A stretch of DNA of 64,000 bases from NCBI RefSeq assembly GCF_027474405.1, contig NZ_CP114871.1, positions 62,001 to 126,000 on the forward strand, read 5' to 3'. Under the pieces are notes generated by a model. That model ran no database searches. It was given only the letters and a program-made list of their open reading frames with translations, and was not told where the DNA came from. This document shows positions 53,066 to 60,873 of this stretch, piece by piece. The position numbers and the translations under genes are program-made. The stretch comes from Caulobacter sp. NIBR2454 (GTDB lineage Bacteria > Pseudomonadota > Alphaproteobacteria > Caulobacterales > Caulobacteraceae). The stretch's first letter is position 1. Each line of letters begins with the position of its first letter.

Positions 53066-53535
53066 GCCGCCTGACCCACATCGACGACGAGGGCCGCGCC
53101 CGCATGGTCGACGTCTCGGAAAAGGCGGTCACCGCTCGCGAAGCCTTGGCTGAAGGCTTTGTTCGCATGAACGGCGAGACGTTGGCCCTGGCCATTTCCG
53201 GGACCGGCAAGAAGGGCGACGTGCGCGCCGTGGCCGAGATCGCCGGGGTGATGGCGGCCAAGAAGACCTCCGACCTGATCCCGCTTTGCCATCCCCTCGC
53301 CCTGACCAAGGTCGAGGTGGCGGTCGAGCCGGCGGAAGACGGGATGAAGGTGACCGCGCGGGTCAAGACCAGCGGCCAGACGGGCGTCGAGATGGAGGCC
53401 CTGACGGCCGTGTCCGTCGCCTGCCTGACGATCTACGACATGCTGAAGGCCGCCGATAAAGGCATGACCATCGAGGCCGTGCGCCTAGTCGAGAAGACGG
53501 GCGGTAAGTCCGGAGATTGGCGCCGCCAGGTCTGA
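53062..53535 (+). CDS. moaC: Cyclic pyranopterin monophosphate synthase MoaC
   Basis: A 157-residue enzyme that converts the MoaA product into cyclic pyranopterin monophosphate. Conserved elements are [73 protein letters not shown] and [10 protein letters not shown], including the catalytic Lys and Asp. It starts within the moaB stop. Its 3' end overlaps the convergent XdhC gene by 51 bp, unusually long for this window. Confidence 0.96.
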   Translation: MSRLTHIDDEGRARMVDVSEKAVTAREALAEGFVRMNGETLALAISGTGKKGDVRAVAEIAGVMAAKKTSDLIPLCHPLALTKVEVAVEPAEDGMKVTARVKTSGQTGVEMEALTAVSVACLTIYDMLKAADKGMTIEAVRLVEKTGGKSGDWRRQV

Positions 53536-54480
53536 ATTGCGGACGGCCATGATCTCGCCGAGCACGGCGACGGCGATCTCGAATGGGGCCTTACCGCCCA
53601 AGTCCAGGCCGATGGGCGCGCGCAGCTTGGTCAGATGACCCTCGGAAATCCCCGCGTTTCTTAGCCTGGCCAGGCGTTCGGGCAGCCTCGATCTCGCGCC
53701 GAGCAGGCCCACATAGGGCGCCGGCGACGGCAAGGCGGCCAGGAGGGCCGCCTCGTCCAGATCCATATCGTGATGACAGACGGCGACGGCGGTCCAGGGG
53801 TCGAGGCCGATGGCGTCCAAGGCTCTCTGCGGCGTGTCCCGGCTATAGGTCAGGCCGGCGATCGGCGGCGGATCGATGGGGCCGTTGGGACGCACCAGAA
53901 TGGTCTCGTGACCGCAGGAGACGCCCAGGCTGGCGATGGCCAGGGCGGTAGGGTCGCCGCCGAACACGATCAGGCGAGGCGCCGGCTCGAAGCGCAGTCG
54001 GATCGCGCCGGGCCAGGGCTGGGCGAGATCGGCCAGGGTGCAGGCGCGCTGGGCTCCATCGGTCAGCCAGGCGGCGGGTTGGCGGGTCTTGGCGAAGACC
54101 TTCAGGGCCGCCGCGGCCGCGTCGTCGGGCATGATGCGCTCGACCAGGACCTCAAGCCGGGCGCCGCAGAGCAGGCGGATGTCGGGCCAGGGGCTGCCGG
54201 CGCCATAGACCAGCCGTCGGGGCTCCCCGTCGGCCAGGCAGGCGGCGGCGTGCAGAGCGACGTCGGCTTCGATGCAGCCGCCGGACAGGAAGCCGGATGT
54301 CTCGTCGGTCCCAAAGACCATCTGGGTCCCCACCGGACGAGGGCCGCCGCCCTGAAGGTCCACGATGGTGACCAAAATCGCCGGACCTTTTTGCAGGGCG
54401 CGCGCCAGGGCCGGACGGGCGTCATCCGAGAAACCAAAGGTCGGCCAAGGGTTTAGGTCAAACGGTGTCGTAGTTCCCAT
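53485..54480 (-). CDS. XdhC/CoxI family molybdoenzyme maturation protein
   Basis: A 331-residue protein. The N-terminal XdhC-CoxI domain (about 20-95) shows [27 protein letters not shown] and [15 protein letters not shown]. The C-terminal Rossmann-type domain shows [43 protein letters not shown] and [19 protein letters not shown]. XdhC proteins bind and sulfurate or deliver the cofactor to xanthine dehydrogenase-family enzymes. A role for IorB maturation is inferred from the neighbourhood. It is divergent from the AKR-like gene. Confidence 0.9.
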   Translation of the reverse strand: MGTTTPFDLNPWPTFGFSDDARPALARALQKGPAILVTIVDLQGGGPRPVGTQMVFGTDETSGFLSGGCIEADVALHAAACLADGEPRRLVYGAGSPWPDIRLLCGARLEVLVERIMPDDAAAAALKVFAKTRQPAAWLTDGAQRACTLADLAQPWPGAIRLRFEPAPRLIVFGGDPTALAIASLGVSCGHETILVRPNGPIDPPPIAGLTYSRDTPQRALDAIGLDPWTAVAVCHHDMDLDEAALLAALPSPAPYVGLLGARSRLPERLARLRNAGISEGHLTKLRAPIGLDLGGKAPFEIAVAVLGEIMAVRNSDLAAPISGLTARLLD

Positions 54481-54549
54481 GTGACGAGCTTAACGCCTCG
54501 GAAAGACTTCAGATACGGGTTCTTAGGCCTTCCGCGCGATCCTTCGCGC

Positions 54550-55425
54550 ATGAGTGGTCCTGTTTCCAAACTTGGCTTGAACGCGGCGCAGTTCGGGCTC
54601 GACAGTTCGTCGAGCCTGCGTTCGCGTCCGCCGCAAGCCGAAGCCCGCGAGATCCTGGGGATCGCCGCGCGAGCCGGGCTGGGCGTCCTGGATTCCCAGG
54701 GCCTGTACGGCCATGCCGAGAGCCTGTTGGGCGAAGCCCTGCCGCGTCCGACGCCGTTCCGCATCACCATCGGCGCCGCGCGCGCCGACCGCGGCCCCAT
54801 GCATGTGGAGAACGAGGCCCGCGCGGCCCTTCGCCGCCTTCAGGTGGAGCGCGCCGACGCCATTGTCGTCTCGTCCATGCACGACCTGTTCGGCCCCAAC
54901 GGCGACCATTTCTGGAACACCCTTCTGGCCATGAAGGACGAGGGCCTGTTCGCCAAGGTCGGCGTTTCGGTCCACGCCACCGACGATTCCGTCGGCATCA
55001 TGAAGCGCTTCAAGCCGGACATCGTCCAGGCGCCGGGCAGCCTGCTGGACCAACGCCTGCTGGCTGACGGCACCCTGGCCCGCCTGGCCGGCATGGGCGC
55101 CGAGGTGCATCTGCGCTCGATCTTCCTGAACGGCCTGCTGTTCCTGCCGCCCGATCGGGTTCCGGCCCAGCTGAAGGGGGCTTCGGGCCGCCTGTCGCGC
55201 GTGCGCCGGATGATCGCCGAGGGACGTTCGGATCCGCTGCAGGCGGCGCTTGGCTTCGCCCTGTCGCGGGTCGAGGCGCATTCGGTTCTGGTGGGCGTCA
55301 CGTCCGCGGCTGAACTTTCGGCCGTCGTGGCGGCCGCGGCGAGCCCGCCGCCGGATTTGGACTGGGACGACATGGCGATCGACGACCCGATCGCGCTCGA
55401 CCCCAGCAACTGGGCCGCGGCCTAA
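54550..55425 (+). CDS. Aldo/keto reductase-like protein lacking the usual Lys
   Basis: A 291-residue TIM-barrel protein. It has the AKR landmarks NAAQFGLD, the Asp-Tyr pair (D48, Y53 in VLDSQGLYGHAESLLGEAL), and the His position (H111 in VVSSMHDLF). The usual catalytic Lys on the strand between them (TK in most members) reads ITIGAARAD here, so Gly sits where Lys is expected. Activity may be altered or lost. A phosphate/NADP-site segment is hinted at by AHSVLVGVTSAAEL. The start at 54550 is chosen over the upstream frame because upstream codons lack AKR similarity. The substrate is unknown. Confidence 0.78.
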   Translation: MSGPVSKLGLNAAQFGLDSSSSLRSRPPQAEAREILGIAARAGLGVLDSQGLYGHAESLLGEALPRPTPFRITIGAARADRGPMHVENEARAALRRLQVERADAIVVSSMHDLFGPNGDHFWNTLLAMKDEGLFAKVGVSVHATDDSVGIMKRFKPDIVQAPGSLLDQRLLADGTLARLAGMGAEVHLRSIFLNGLLFLPPDRVPAQLKGASGRLSRVRRMIAEGRSDPLQAALGFALSRVEAHSVLVGVTSAAELSAVVAAAASPPPDLDWDDMAIDDPIALDPSNWAAA

Positions 55426-55450
55426 TTTAGCAAAATTCTCGGGAGGCCCC

Positions 55451-55562
55451 CTCGGGGCGCGCCGTGCTCAACCGCGGCGCGGCCCCGAGGAGCCGAACAC
55501 CGACCGCGTTCTGACCCGCGGCCGGTGTCGTCTCTTGAAGTCCGCCCCTGTGGGGAGCGGAC
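55451..55562. repeat. Three tandem stem-loops between convergent genes
   Basis: Hairpin A: 55451-55464 with 55475-55489 (14 bp with one bulge). Hairpin B: 55497-55508 with 55517-55528 (6 bp, one mismatch, 5 bp). Hairpin C: 55540-55548 with 55552-55562. They fill the 150-bp gap between the AKR-like gene and ald and could terminate both, but T-runs are weak. Confidence 0.5.
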
Positions 55563-55575
55563 CCCTTGAGCTTGT

Positions 55576-56688
55576 TCAGCCCCACACGCCGTACGGATCG
55601 ACCGACGGCTTGCCCAGCGCCTGGGCGACGGCCGGGTGGGTCAGCTGACCCTTCAGCACGTTCAGGCCCTTGGCCAGGTGGGGGTTGGTCTTCAGCGCGT
55701 CCAGGCCGTGGTTGGCGAGGGCGAGGCCAAAGGGAAGGGTTGCGTGACCCAGGGCGTCGGAGGAGGTGCGGGGGGCCGCGCCCGGCATATTGGCCACGCA
55801 ATAGTGGACCACGCCGTCGACCGTGTAGGTCGGGTCGGCGTGGGTGGTCGGCTTGCTGGTCTCGAAGCAGCCGCCCTGGTCGATGGACACGTCCACCAGA
55901 ACAGAGCCGGGCTTCATGCGCTTGAGGTGCTCGCGCTTGACCAGGGTCGGGGCGGCGGCCCCGGCGGTCAGGACGGCGCCGATGACGACGTCGGCCTTGA
56001 GGATTTCGTCCTCGACCGAGTCCAGCGAGGAATAGCGAGTCAGGATGCGGCCCTGGAACAGGTCGTCCAGCTGGCGCATGCGGGGGATGGAGCGTTCCAG
56101 CACCACCACCTCGGCGCCCAGGCCGGCGGCCATGCGGGCGGCGTTGGTGCCGACCACGCCGCCGCCGAGGACGGCCACGCGGGCCGGGGGCACGCCGGGC
56201 ACGCCGCAGAGCAACAGGCCCATGCCGCCGTTATGCTTCAAAAGGGTCTCGGCCGCCGAGAACACGGCGATGCGGCCGGCGACTTCCGACATGGGGGCCA
56301 GCAGCGGCAGGCCGCCGGTCGCGTCGGTGACGGTTTCATAGGCGATGGCCGCGCAGCCCGAGGCCAGCAGGCCTTCGGTCTGGGCCGGATCGGGCGCCAG
56401 GTGCAGGTAGGTGAACAGGATGTGGCGGTCGGTGAGCTTTTCCCACTCGACCTTCTGCGGCTCCTTCACCTTCACGATCATCTCGGCGCCGGCGAAAACG
56501 GCGTCGGCGTCGGGGGCGATGGCTGCGCCGGCCTTCACATAGGCCTCGTCGGCGTAACCGGCGCCCTGGCCGGCTCCGGCCTGGACGAGGACGGAGTGGC
56601 CATTGGCCACATATTCACGGACGGCGGACGGGGTCAGGCCGACCCGGTGCTCGCCCTGTTTGATTTCAGAAGGGACGCCAACGCGCAT
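55576..56688 (-). CDS. ald: Alanine dehydrogenase
   Basis: A 370-residue NAD-dependent enzyme that oxidatively deaminates alanine to pyruvate. Seen are [20 protein letters not shown] with the substrate Arg and Lys, [20 protein letters not shown] with the catalytic His, the NAD fold [28 protein letters not shown], and [24 protein letters not shown]. The start at 56688 has GAGGAAA upstream. It is divergent from an Lrp/AsnC regulator, the standard arrangement for alanine-responsive control. Confidence 0.97.
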   Translation of the reverse strand: MRVGVPSEIKQGEHRVGLTPSAVREYVANGHSVLVQAGAGQGAGYADEAYVKAGAAIAPDADAVFAGAEMIVKVKEPQKVEWEKLTDRHILFTYLHLAPDPAQTEGLLASGCAAIAYETVTDATGGLPLLAPMSEVAGRIAVFSAAETLLKHNGGMGLLLCGVPGVPPARVAVLGGGVVGTNAARMAAGLGAEVVVLERSIPRMRQLDDLFQGRILTRYSSLDSVEDEILKADVVIGAVLTAGAAAPTLVKREHLKRMKPGSVLVDVSIDQGGCFETSKPTTHADPTYTVDGVVHYCVANMPGAAPRTSSDALGHATLPFGLALANHGLDALKTNPHLAKGLNVLKGQLTHPAVAQALGKPSVDPYGVWG

Positions 56689-56806
56689 CGATGTTTCCTC
56701 CACTTTTGGGATTTGAACGCGGTGTAGCGCGGGCAGGCTGCGGCTTCCCGGCGTAATGATCACGACGAACCTTGCTATATGGATGGATCATGCGAAGAAG
56801 GTCACC

Positions 56807-57283
56807 ATGAAGCAGGAATCCTCCAGAAGCCTCGACAGCTTCGACCGAAAGCTGTTGCGATTTCTCCAGCGGGAAGGCCGCGCCAGCTATGTGGACATGG
56901 CCAAGGCGGCCAATCTTTCGGAGTCCGCCTGCCTGCGCCGGGTCAAGGCGCTGGAGCAGGCGGGGATCATCGACCACTACTCGGCGGTGCTGGACCAGCG
57001 GGCCGTGGGCCTGCCGCTCAGCGTGTTCGTCACCGTGACCCTGGCCTCCCAGGCCGAGGCGACCCTGACCGCTTTCGAGACGGCGGTGGCCGGGGTGCGC
57101 GAGGTGGCCGAGTGCTACCTGATGACCGGCGGTTCGGACTATCTGCTGCGTCTGGTGGTCCGTGACGTGGACGACCTGGAGCGCGTCCACAGCCGGGAGC
57201 TCACACGGTTGCCGGGCGTGACCCGGGTCAGTTCGTCCATCGCAATGCGTACCGTGGTCAAGCGGGCGGAATTGCCGTTGTGA
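56807..57283 (+). CDS. Lrp/AsnC family regulator, likely of ald
   Basis: A 158-residue feast/famine regulator. The N-terminal HTH is LDSFDRKLLRFLQREGRASYVDMAKAANLSESACLRRVKALEQAGIIDHYSAVLD. The C-terminal RAM effector domain has VFVTVTLASQAEATLTAFE and EVAECYLMTGGSDYLLRLVVRDVDDLERVHSRELTRLPGV, with the amino-acid binding loop. The start at 56807 has GAAGG 5-6 nt upstream; earlier in-frame ATGs exist at 56756 and 56783. Its divergence from ald implies alanine-responsive activation of that gene. Confidence 0.93.
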   Translation: MKQESSRSLDSFDRKLLRFLQREGRASYVDMAKAANLSESACLRRVKALEQAGIIDHYSAVLDQRAVGLPLSVFVTVTLASQAEATLTAFETAVAGVREVAECYLMTGGSDYLLRLVVRDVDDLERVHSRELTRLPGVTRVSSSIAMRTVVKRAELPL

Positions 57284-57867
57284 ACTCCCCCCTTCTCCCT
57301 CGATGGGAGAGGGGGGCGTGCTGCATTTCAGATAGTTCCGTCATCCTCGCCCTTGTGGCGAGGATCCAGACACGGCTGAGGTTCTGGGTCCGCGGCGGTG
57401 GAGCCGCTTTGCCCATGCGGCAGGCGCGGAGTCTCTGGGTCCTAGGCACGAGGCCTAGGATGACGAGCTTTGAGATGGGCGTGCGAAATCCCCCCACGGG
57501 AAATCCCGCAAGGCCGGAAGGGCGGCGGAGCAGCCTGACCTGGGTCAGGCGATGGATTTTTGCAGTGCCGGTTCGACCCAGGTCTTTCCGCTCCGCGCGA
57601 TCGTGTCTGGGGGCTTCTCGCGAGGACTTACACATCTCCGAGCAAGGCCCTGACGGGCGGGCCTCCTCCAGCGAGGAGGTCCCGGACCGCGTGGACGCCG
57701 GGGTTCCACGCCTGATCCCGCTCGATCGCATCCCCATCACAACCGGCGCTGGCCGAGCGCCCTTCCCGTGATGGAGACAGGGGCAAGAGTACGGGAGGCG
57801 GAATGGGGGCGGATAAGTCGGCGCAAATCCCCCTCTTCCTCTTGATGGGAGAGGGGGTCGGCGGCCC
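57284..57867. repeat. Palindromic repeat field (no gene)
   Basis: This 584-bp gap holds no credible gene. It begins and ends with copies of the same hairpin: 57287-57316, and 57829-57857 reading CCCCCTCTTCC...GGGAGAGGGGG. Between them is a REP-like element (57339-57465) with outer arms CGTCATCC/GGATGACG and two inner hairpins (57343-57351/57357-57365; 57441-57447/57453-57459). A long two-block inverted repeat (57525-57546/57575-57596) and two more hairpins (57662-57679; 57689-57711) follow. Similar palindromes are scattered in Caulobacter genomes from memory. They may act in termination or be non-autonomous elements. Confidence 0.75.
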
Positions 57868-58494
57868 CTATCCGTCCAGGGCTTCCTGATAGCCTTCGAG
57901 GCTGTTGATGGTCACGCCAAGGTCGGTGACCAGGCCGTTCGACAGGGAATAGACCCAGCCGTGGACGGCCAGTTTCTGACCGCGCGCCCAGGCGTCCTGC
58001 ACGAAGACGTCGGAGGCGACGTTGCGCACCTGACGGATGACGTTCAGTTCGCACAGGCGGTCCAGCTTGGGCCGGTCGCCCTCGATGGCGTCCAGTTCGG
58101 CGCGGTGCTCGGCATGGACCTCGCGGATCGGGTGCAGCCAGTGATCGACCAGGCCGCGGCGCTGGCCGTCGATGGCCGCCGCCACGCCGCCGCAGCCGTA
58201 GTGGCCCACGACCATGACGTGTTTGACCTTGAGCACATCGACCGCGAACTGCAGCACCGACAGGTAGTTTGCGTCCTGCGGCGGGGCGAGGTTGGCCACG
58301 TTGCGGTGGACGAACAGCTCGCCCGGGTCGAGGCCGACGATCTCGTTGGCCGGCACGCGGCTGTCCGAGCAGCCGATCCAGAGATATTCGGGGCTCTGCT
58401 GGTTCTCCAGACGCTTGAAGAACTCGGGGTCGACCTCGGTCTTGGTCTTGGACCAGTTGAGGTTGTTGAGCTTCAGATCATCAAGTCGCGGCAT
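57868..58494 (-). CDS. Beta-carbonic anhydrase
   Basis: A 208-residue zinc enzyme that hydrates CO2 to bicarbonate. The type II beta-class zinc ligands are visible: Cys and Asp-Arg in WIGCSDSRVPANEI, and His-x2-Cys in GHYGCGGVAAAI. GELFVHRNVANL and ALQFAV-type VLQFAVDVLKVKHVMVV are also typical. The length matches E. coli Can. It overlaps maiA by 14 bp on the same strand, the last gene of the maiA-FAH run. Confidence 0.96.
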   Translation of the reverse strand: MPRLDDLKLNNLNWSKTKTEVDPEFFKRLENQQSPEYLWIGCSDSRVPANEIVGLDPGELFVHRNVANLAPPQDANYLSVLQFAVDVLKVKHVMVVGHYGCGGVAAAIDGQRRGLVDHWLHPIREVHAEHRAELDAIEGDRPKLDRLCELNVIRQVRNVASDVFVQDAWARGQKLAVHGWVYSLSNGLVTDLGVTINSLEGYQEALDG

Positions 58495-59131
58495 TCGGTG
58501 CGTCCGGTTGCAGATCAGGGTGGGCGGCGGCGAAGGCGGCGTGTTCCACCGCTTCCGCCGCGACTTCACGGATATGGGGATAGGGCGCCAGGTCCACGCC
58601 GAAACGGCTGGCGTTATAGACCTGCGGGATCAGATAGCAGTCAGCCAGGCCCGGCGTGTCGCCATAGCACCAGCCTTGGCCGTGCTTGGCGATCATGCCG
58701 TCCAGAACCTCGAAACCCGGAGCGACCCAGCGGGCGACCCAGGCCTTCACCTGCTCGTCGTCGGCGCCGAAATCGGCGCGCAGGCTGTTGAGGACCCGCA
58801 GATTGTTGAGCGGGTGGATGTCGCAGGCGATGACCATGGCCATGGCGCGTACCAAGGCGCGCTCATCGTCCTCGTCCGGCAGCAGGGGCGGCTCGGGATA
58901 GGTGTCCTCCAGCCACTCCAGGATCGCCAGGCTCTGGGTGATCACCTTGCCGTCGACTTCCAGGGCCGGGACGAAGCCCTGCGGGTTCAGGGCCATGAAG
59001 GCTTCGGACTTCTGGCCGCCGCCGGCCAGATTCACGCCCTTCTGCTCGAACTCCAGTCCCTTGAGGTGGAGGGCGATGCGGACGCGGAAGCTGGCGCTGG
59101 AGCGCCAGTAGTTATGAAGGATCAGGTTCAT
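58481..59131 (-). CDS. maiA: Maleylacetoacetate/maleylpyruvate isomerase
   Basis: A 216-residue zeta-class GST-fold enzyme. The glutathione site is NLILHNYWRSSASFRVRIALHLKGL, with the SSxS-type Ser-Ser-Ala-Ser motif that distinguishes the zeta class. FVPALEVDGKVITQSLAILEWLED binds the gamma-Glu. The C-terminal domain has MACDIHPLNNLRVL-type IACDIHPLNNLRVLNSL and ADCYLIPQVYNA. Paired with the FAH-type hydrolase, it fits homogentisate or gentisate ring-cleavage product processing. The ring-cleavage dioxygenase is not in the window. Confidence 0.93.
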   Translation of the reverse strand: MNLILHNYWRSSASFRVRIALHLKGLEFEQKGVNLAGGGQKSEAFMALNPQGFVPALEVDGKVITQSLAILEWLEDTYPEPPLLPDEDDERALVRAMAMVIACDIHPLNNLRVLNSLRADFGADDEQVKAWVARWVAPGFEVLDGMIAKHGQGWCYGDTPGLADCYLIPQVYNASRFGVDLAPYPHIREVAAEAVEHAAFAAAHPDLQPDAPNAAT

Positions 59132-59135
59132 GGAG

Positions 59136-59816
59136 TCAGACCAGCTGGAAGGCGACGGACCCGACGCCGTCAACGGCGCCCTCGATCCGGTCGCCCTTGC
59201 GCACGGGCCCGACGTTCTCGGGCGTGCCGGTGAAGATCAGGTCGCCGGGCGCCAGACGCCACAGCTTGGACGCCTCGGCGATTACCTCGGCGACGTTCCA
59301 GATCATGTCGGAGACGACGGCGTCCTGTTTCAAGTCGCCATTGACGGACAGGTGGATGCGGCCCGTCGGGGGCGGGCCGTCGGCGCGGCGGATGGCCGAG
59401 ATCGGGGCGCTGTGGTCGAAGGCCTTGCCGGCTTCCCACGGGTGGCCCTTGGACTTGGCGGCGTTCTGCAGGTCGCGGCGGGTCAGGTCCACGCCGGCGG
59501 CGTAGCCGAAGACGAGATCCAGGGCCTGGTCGGGCGAGACCTGGAAGCCCTCGGCCCCGATGGCGATCACCAGCTCCATTTCGTAGTGCAAGTTCTCGGT
59601 GGCCGGCGGATACGGAACATCGGCGCCGTGCGAAACCAGGGCGTCGGCGGGTTTTGAGAAGAAGAACGGCGGGTCGCGGTCGTCGCCGCCCATTTCACGC
59701 CGATGAGCGTCATAGTTGCGGCCCACGCACAGGATGCGCCGGACGGGAAACACCGCTTCGCTGTCGAGGACGGGAACGGTGGGCGCGACCTGCGGGGCGA
59801 CGGCGTACTGGATCAT
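59136..59816 (-). CDS. Fumarylacetoacetate/fumarylpyruvate hydrolase family protein
   Basis: A 226-residue metal-dependent C-C bond hydrolase. Signatures are ILCVGRNYDAHRREMG, PPFFFSKPADAL, ENLHYEMELVIAIG with metal-binding Glu residues, AAGVDLTRRDLQNAAKSKGHPWEAGKAFD and LIFTGTPENVGPV. The short length and GRNY motif fit the fumarylpyruvate hydrolase (gentisate pathway) type rather than the longer FahA. It is 4 nt ahead of maiA. Divergent from the ABC ATPase gene. Confidence 0.93.
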   Translation of the reverse strand: MIQYAVAPQVAPTVPVLDSEAVFPVRRILCVGRNYDAHRREMGGDDRDPPFFFSKPADALVSHGADVPYPPATENLHYEMELVIAIGAEGFQVSPDQALDLVFGYAAGVDLTRRDLQNAAKSKGHPWEAGKAFDHSAPISAIRRADGPPPTGRIHLSVNGDLKQDAVVSDMIWNVAEVIAEASKLWRLAPGDLIFTGTPENVGPVRKGDRIEGAVDGVGSVAFQLV

Positions 59817-59985
59817 GGCGCGAAGCGTTAGCGCGCCGACGCCCGCGGCTCAACCGATGGCGCGTGACGTTGCCGTGATTGCGGGCGCCGGCGATGGGGT
59901 GACTCTTCTTTCACTTGCTCCGGCGGCGCGGGAAGGCCAAGGAGCAAGGGAAGCCATTCGCGGGCCGAAAAGATCTGACGCCGAC

Positions 59986-60861
59986 ATGCTGATCATCGAG
60001 AACCTGACCCACGTCTACGACAACGGCGTGCGCGCCCTGGACGAGGTCAATCTGATGGTCCCCCGGGGCATGTTCGGCCTGCTGGGTCCGAACGGCGCGG
60101 GCAAGTCCACCCTGATGCGGTCGATCGCGACCCTGCAGGCGCCGACCAGCGGCCACATCCGCTTTGGCGACATCGATGTTCTGAAGAACCCGCAGATTTT
60201 GCGCCGGACCCTGGGCTACCTGCCGCAGGATTTCGGGGTCTATCCGCGGGTCAGCGCCTACGAGATGCTGGATCACATGGCCATCCTCAAGGGGATCGCC
60301 AACGCCGCCGACCGCAAGGAGACGGTGGAAGGCCTGCTGGCCCAGGTGAACCTGTGGGGCGTGCGCAAGAAGGCCCTGGCCGGCTTTTCGGGCGGGATGC
60401 GCCAGCGGTTCGGCATCGCCCAGGCCCTGATCGGCAATCCCGGCCTGATCATCGTTGACGAGCCGACGGCTGGGCTGGACCCGGAGGAGCGCAATCGTTT
60501 CCTCAATCTGCTGGCCGAGATCGGCGAGAGCGTGGTGGTGATCCTGTCCACCCACATCGTCGAGGACGTGTCGGACCTTTGCCCGGCCATGGCCATCATC
60601 TGCGAGGGCCGCATCGTAGGCCGAGGCGCGCCGGCCGACATGGTCGCCGCCCTGAAGGGCCGGGTGTGGATGAAGTCCATCGACAAGGCCGACCTGCCGG
60701 CGCTCAAGGAGCGGCTGCAGGTGATCTCCACCCGCCTGTTCGCCGGCCGCACCGTGGTCCACGTGCTGTCCGACAACGATCCTGGCGACGGCTTCGCCCC
60801 AGCCCCCGAGGGGCTGGAGGATGTCTATTTCACCACCCTCGCCGCCACGCGCGCCGCCTGA
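59986..60861 (+). CDS. ABC transporter ATP-binding protein
   Basis: A 291-residue ABC ATPase of the ABC-2 exporter type. Walker A is GLLGPNGAGKSTLMRSIATL, the Q-loop YLPQDFGVYPRVSAYEML, the signature LAGFSGGMRQRFGIAQAL, Walker B LIIVDEPTAGLDP, and the His-switch VVVILSTHIVEDVSDLC. The C-terminal 60 residues (KGRVWMKSIDKADLPALKERLQV) are an extension typical of this type. It is 12 nt before a giant permease-peptidase gene, presumably its partner. The start at 59986 is MLIIENLTHVYDN. Confidence 0.94.
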   Translation: MLIIENLTHVYDNGVRALDEVNLMVPRGMFGLLGPNGAGKSTLMRSIATLQAPTSGHIRFGDIDVLKNPQILRRTLGYLPQDFGVYPRVSAYEMLDHMAILKGIANAADRKETVEGLLAQVNLWGVRKKALAGFSGGMRQRFGIAQALIGNPGLIIVDEPTAGLDPEERNRFLNLLAEIGESVVVILSTHIVEDVSDLCPAMAIICEGRIVGRGAPADMVAALKGRVWMKSIDKADLPALKERLQVISTRLFAGRTVVHVLSDNDPGDGFAPAPEGLEDVYFTTLAATRAA

Positions 60862-60873
60862 GCGGAGAGCGGG

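Noticed and set aside
57280..57771. A 163-codon frame in the repeat field after lrp
   Set aside because: It runs through the palindromes and its translation is that of the repeats; no RBS or domain.
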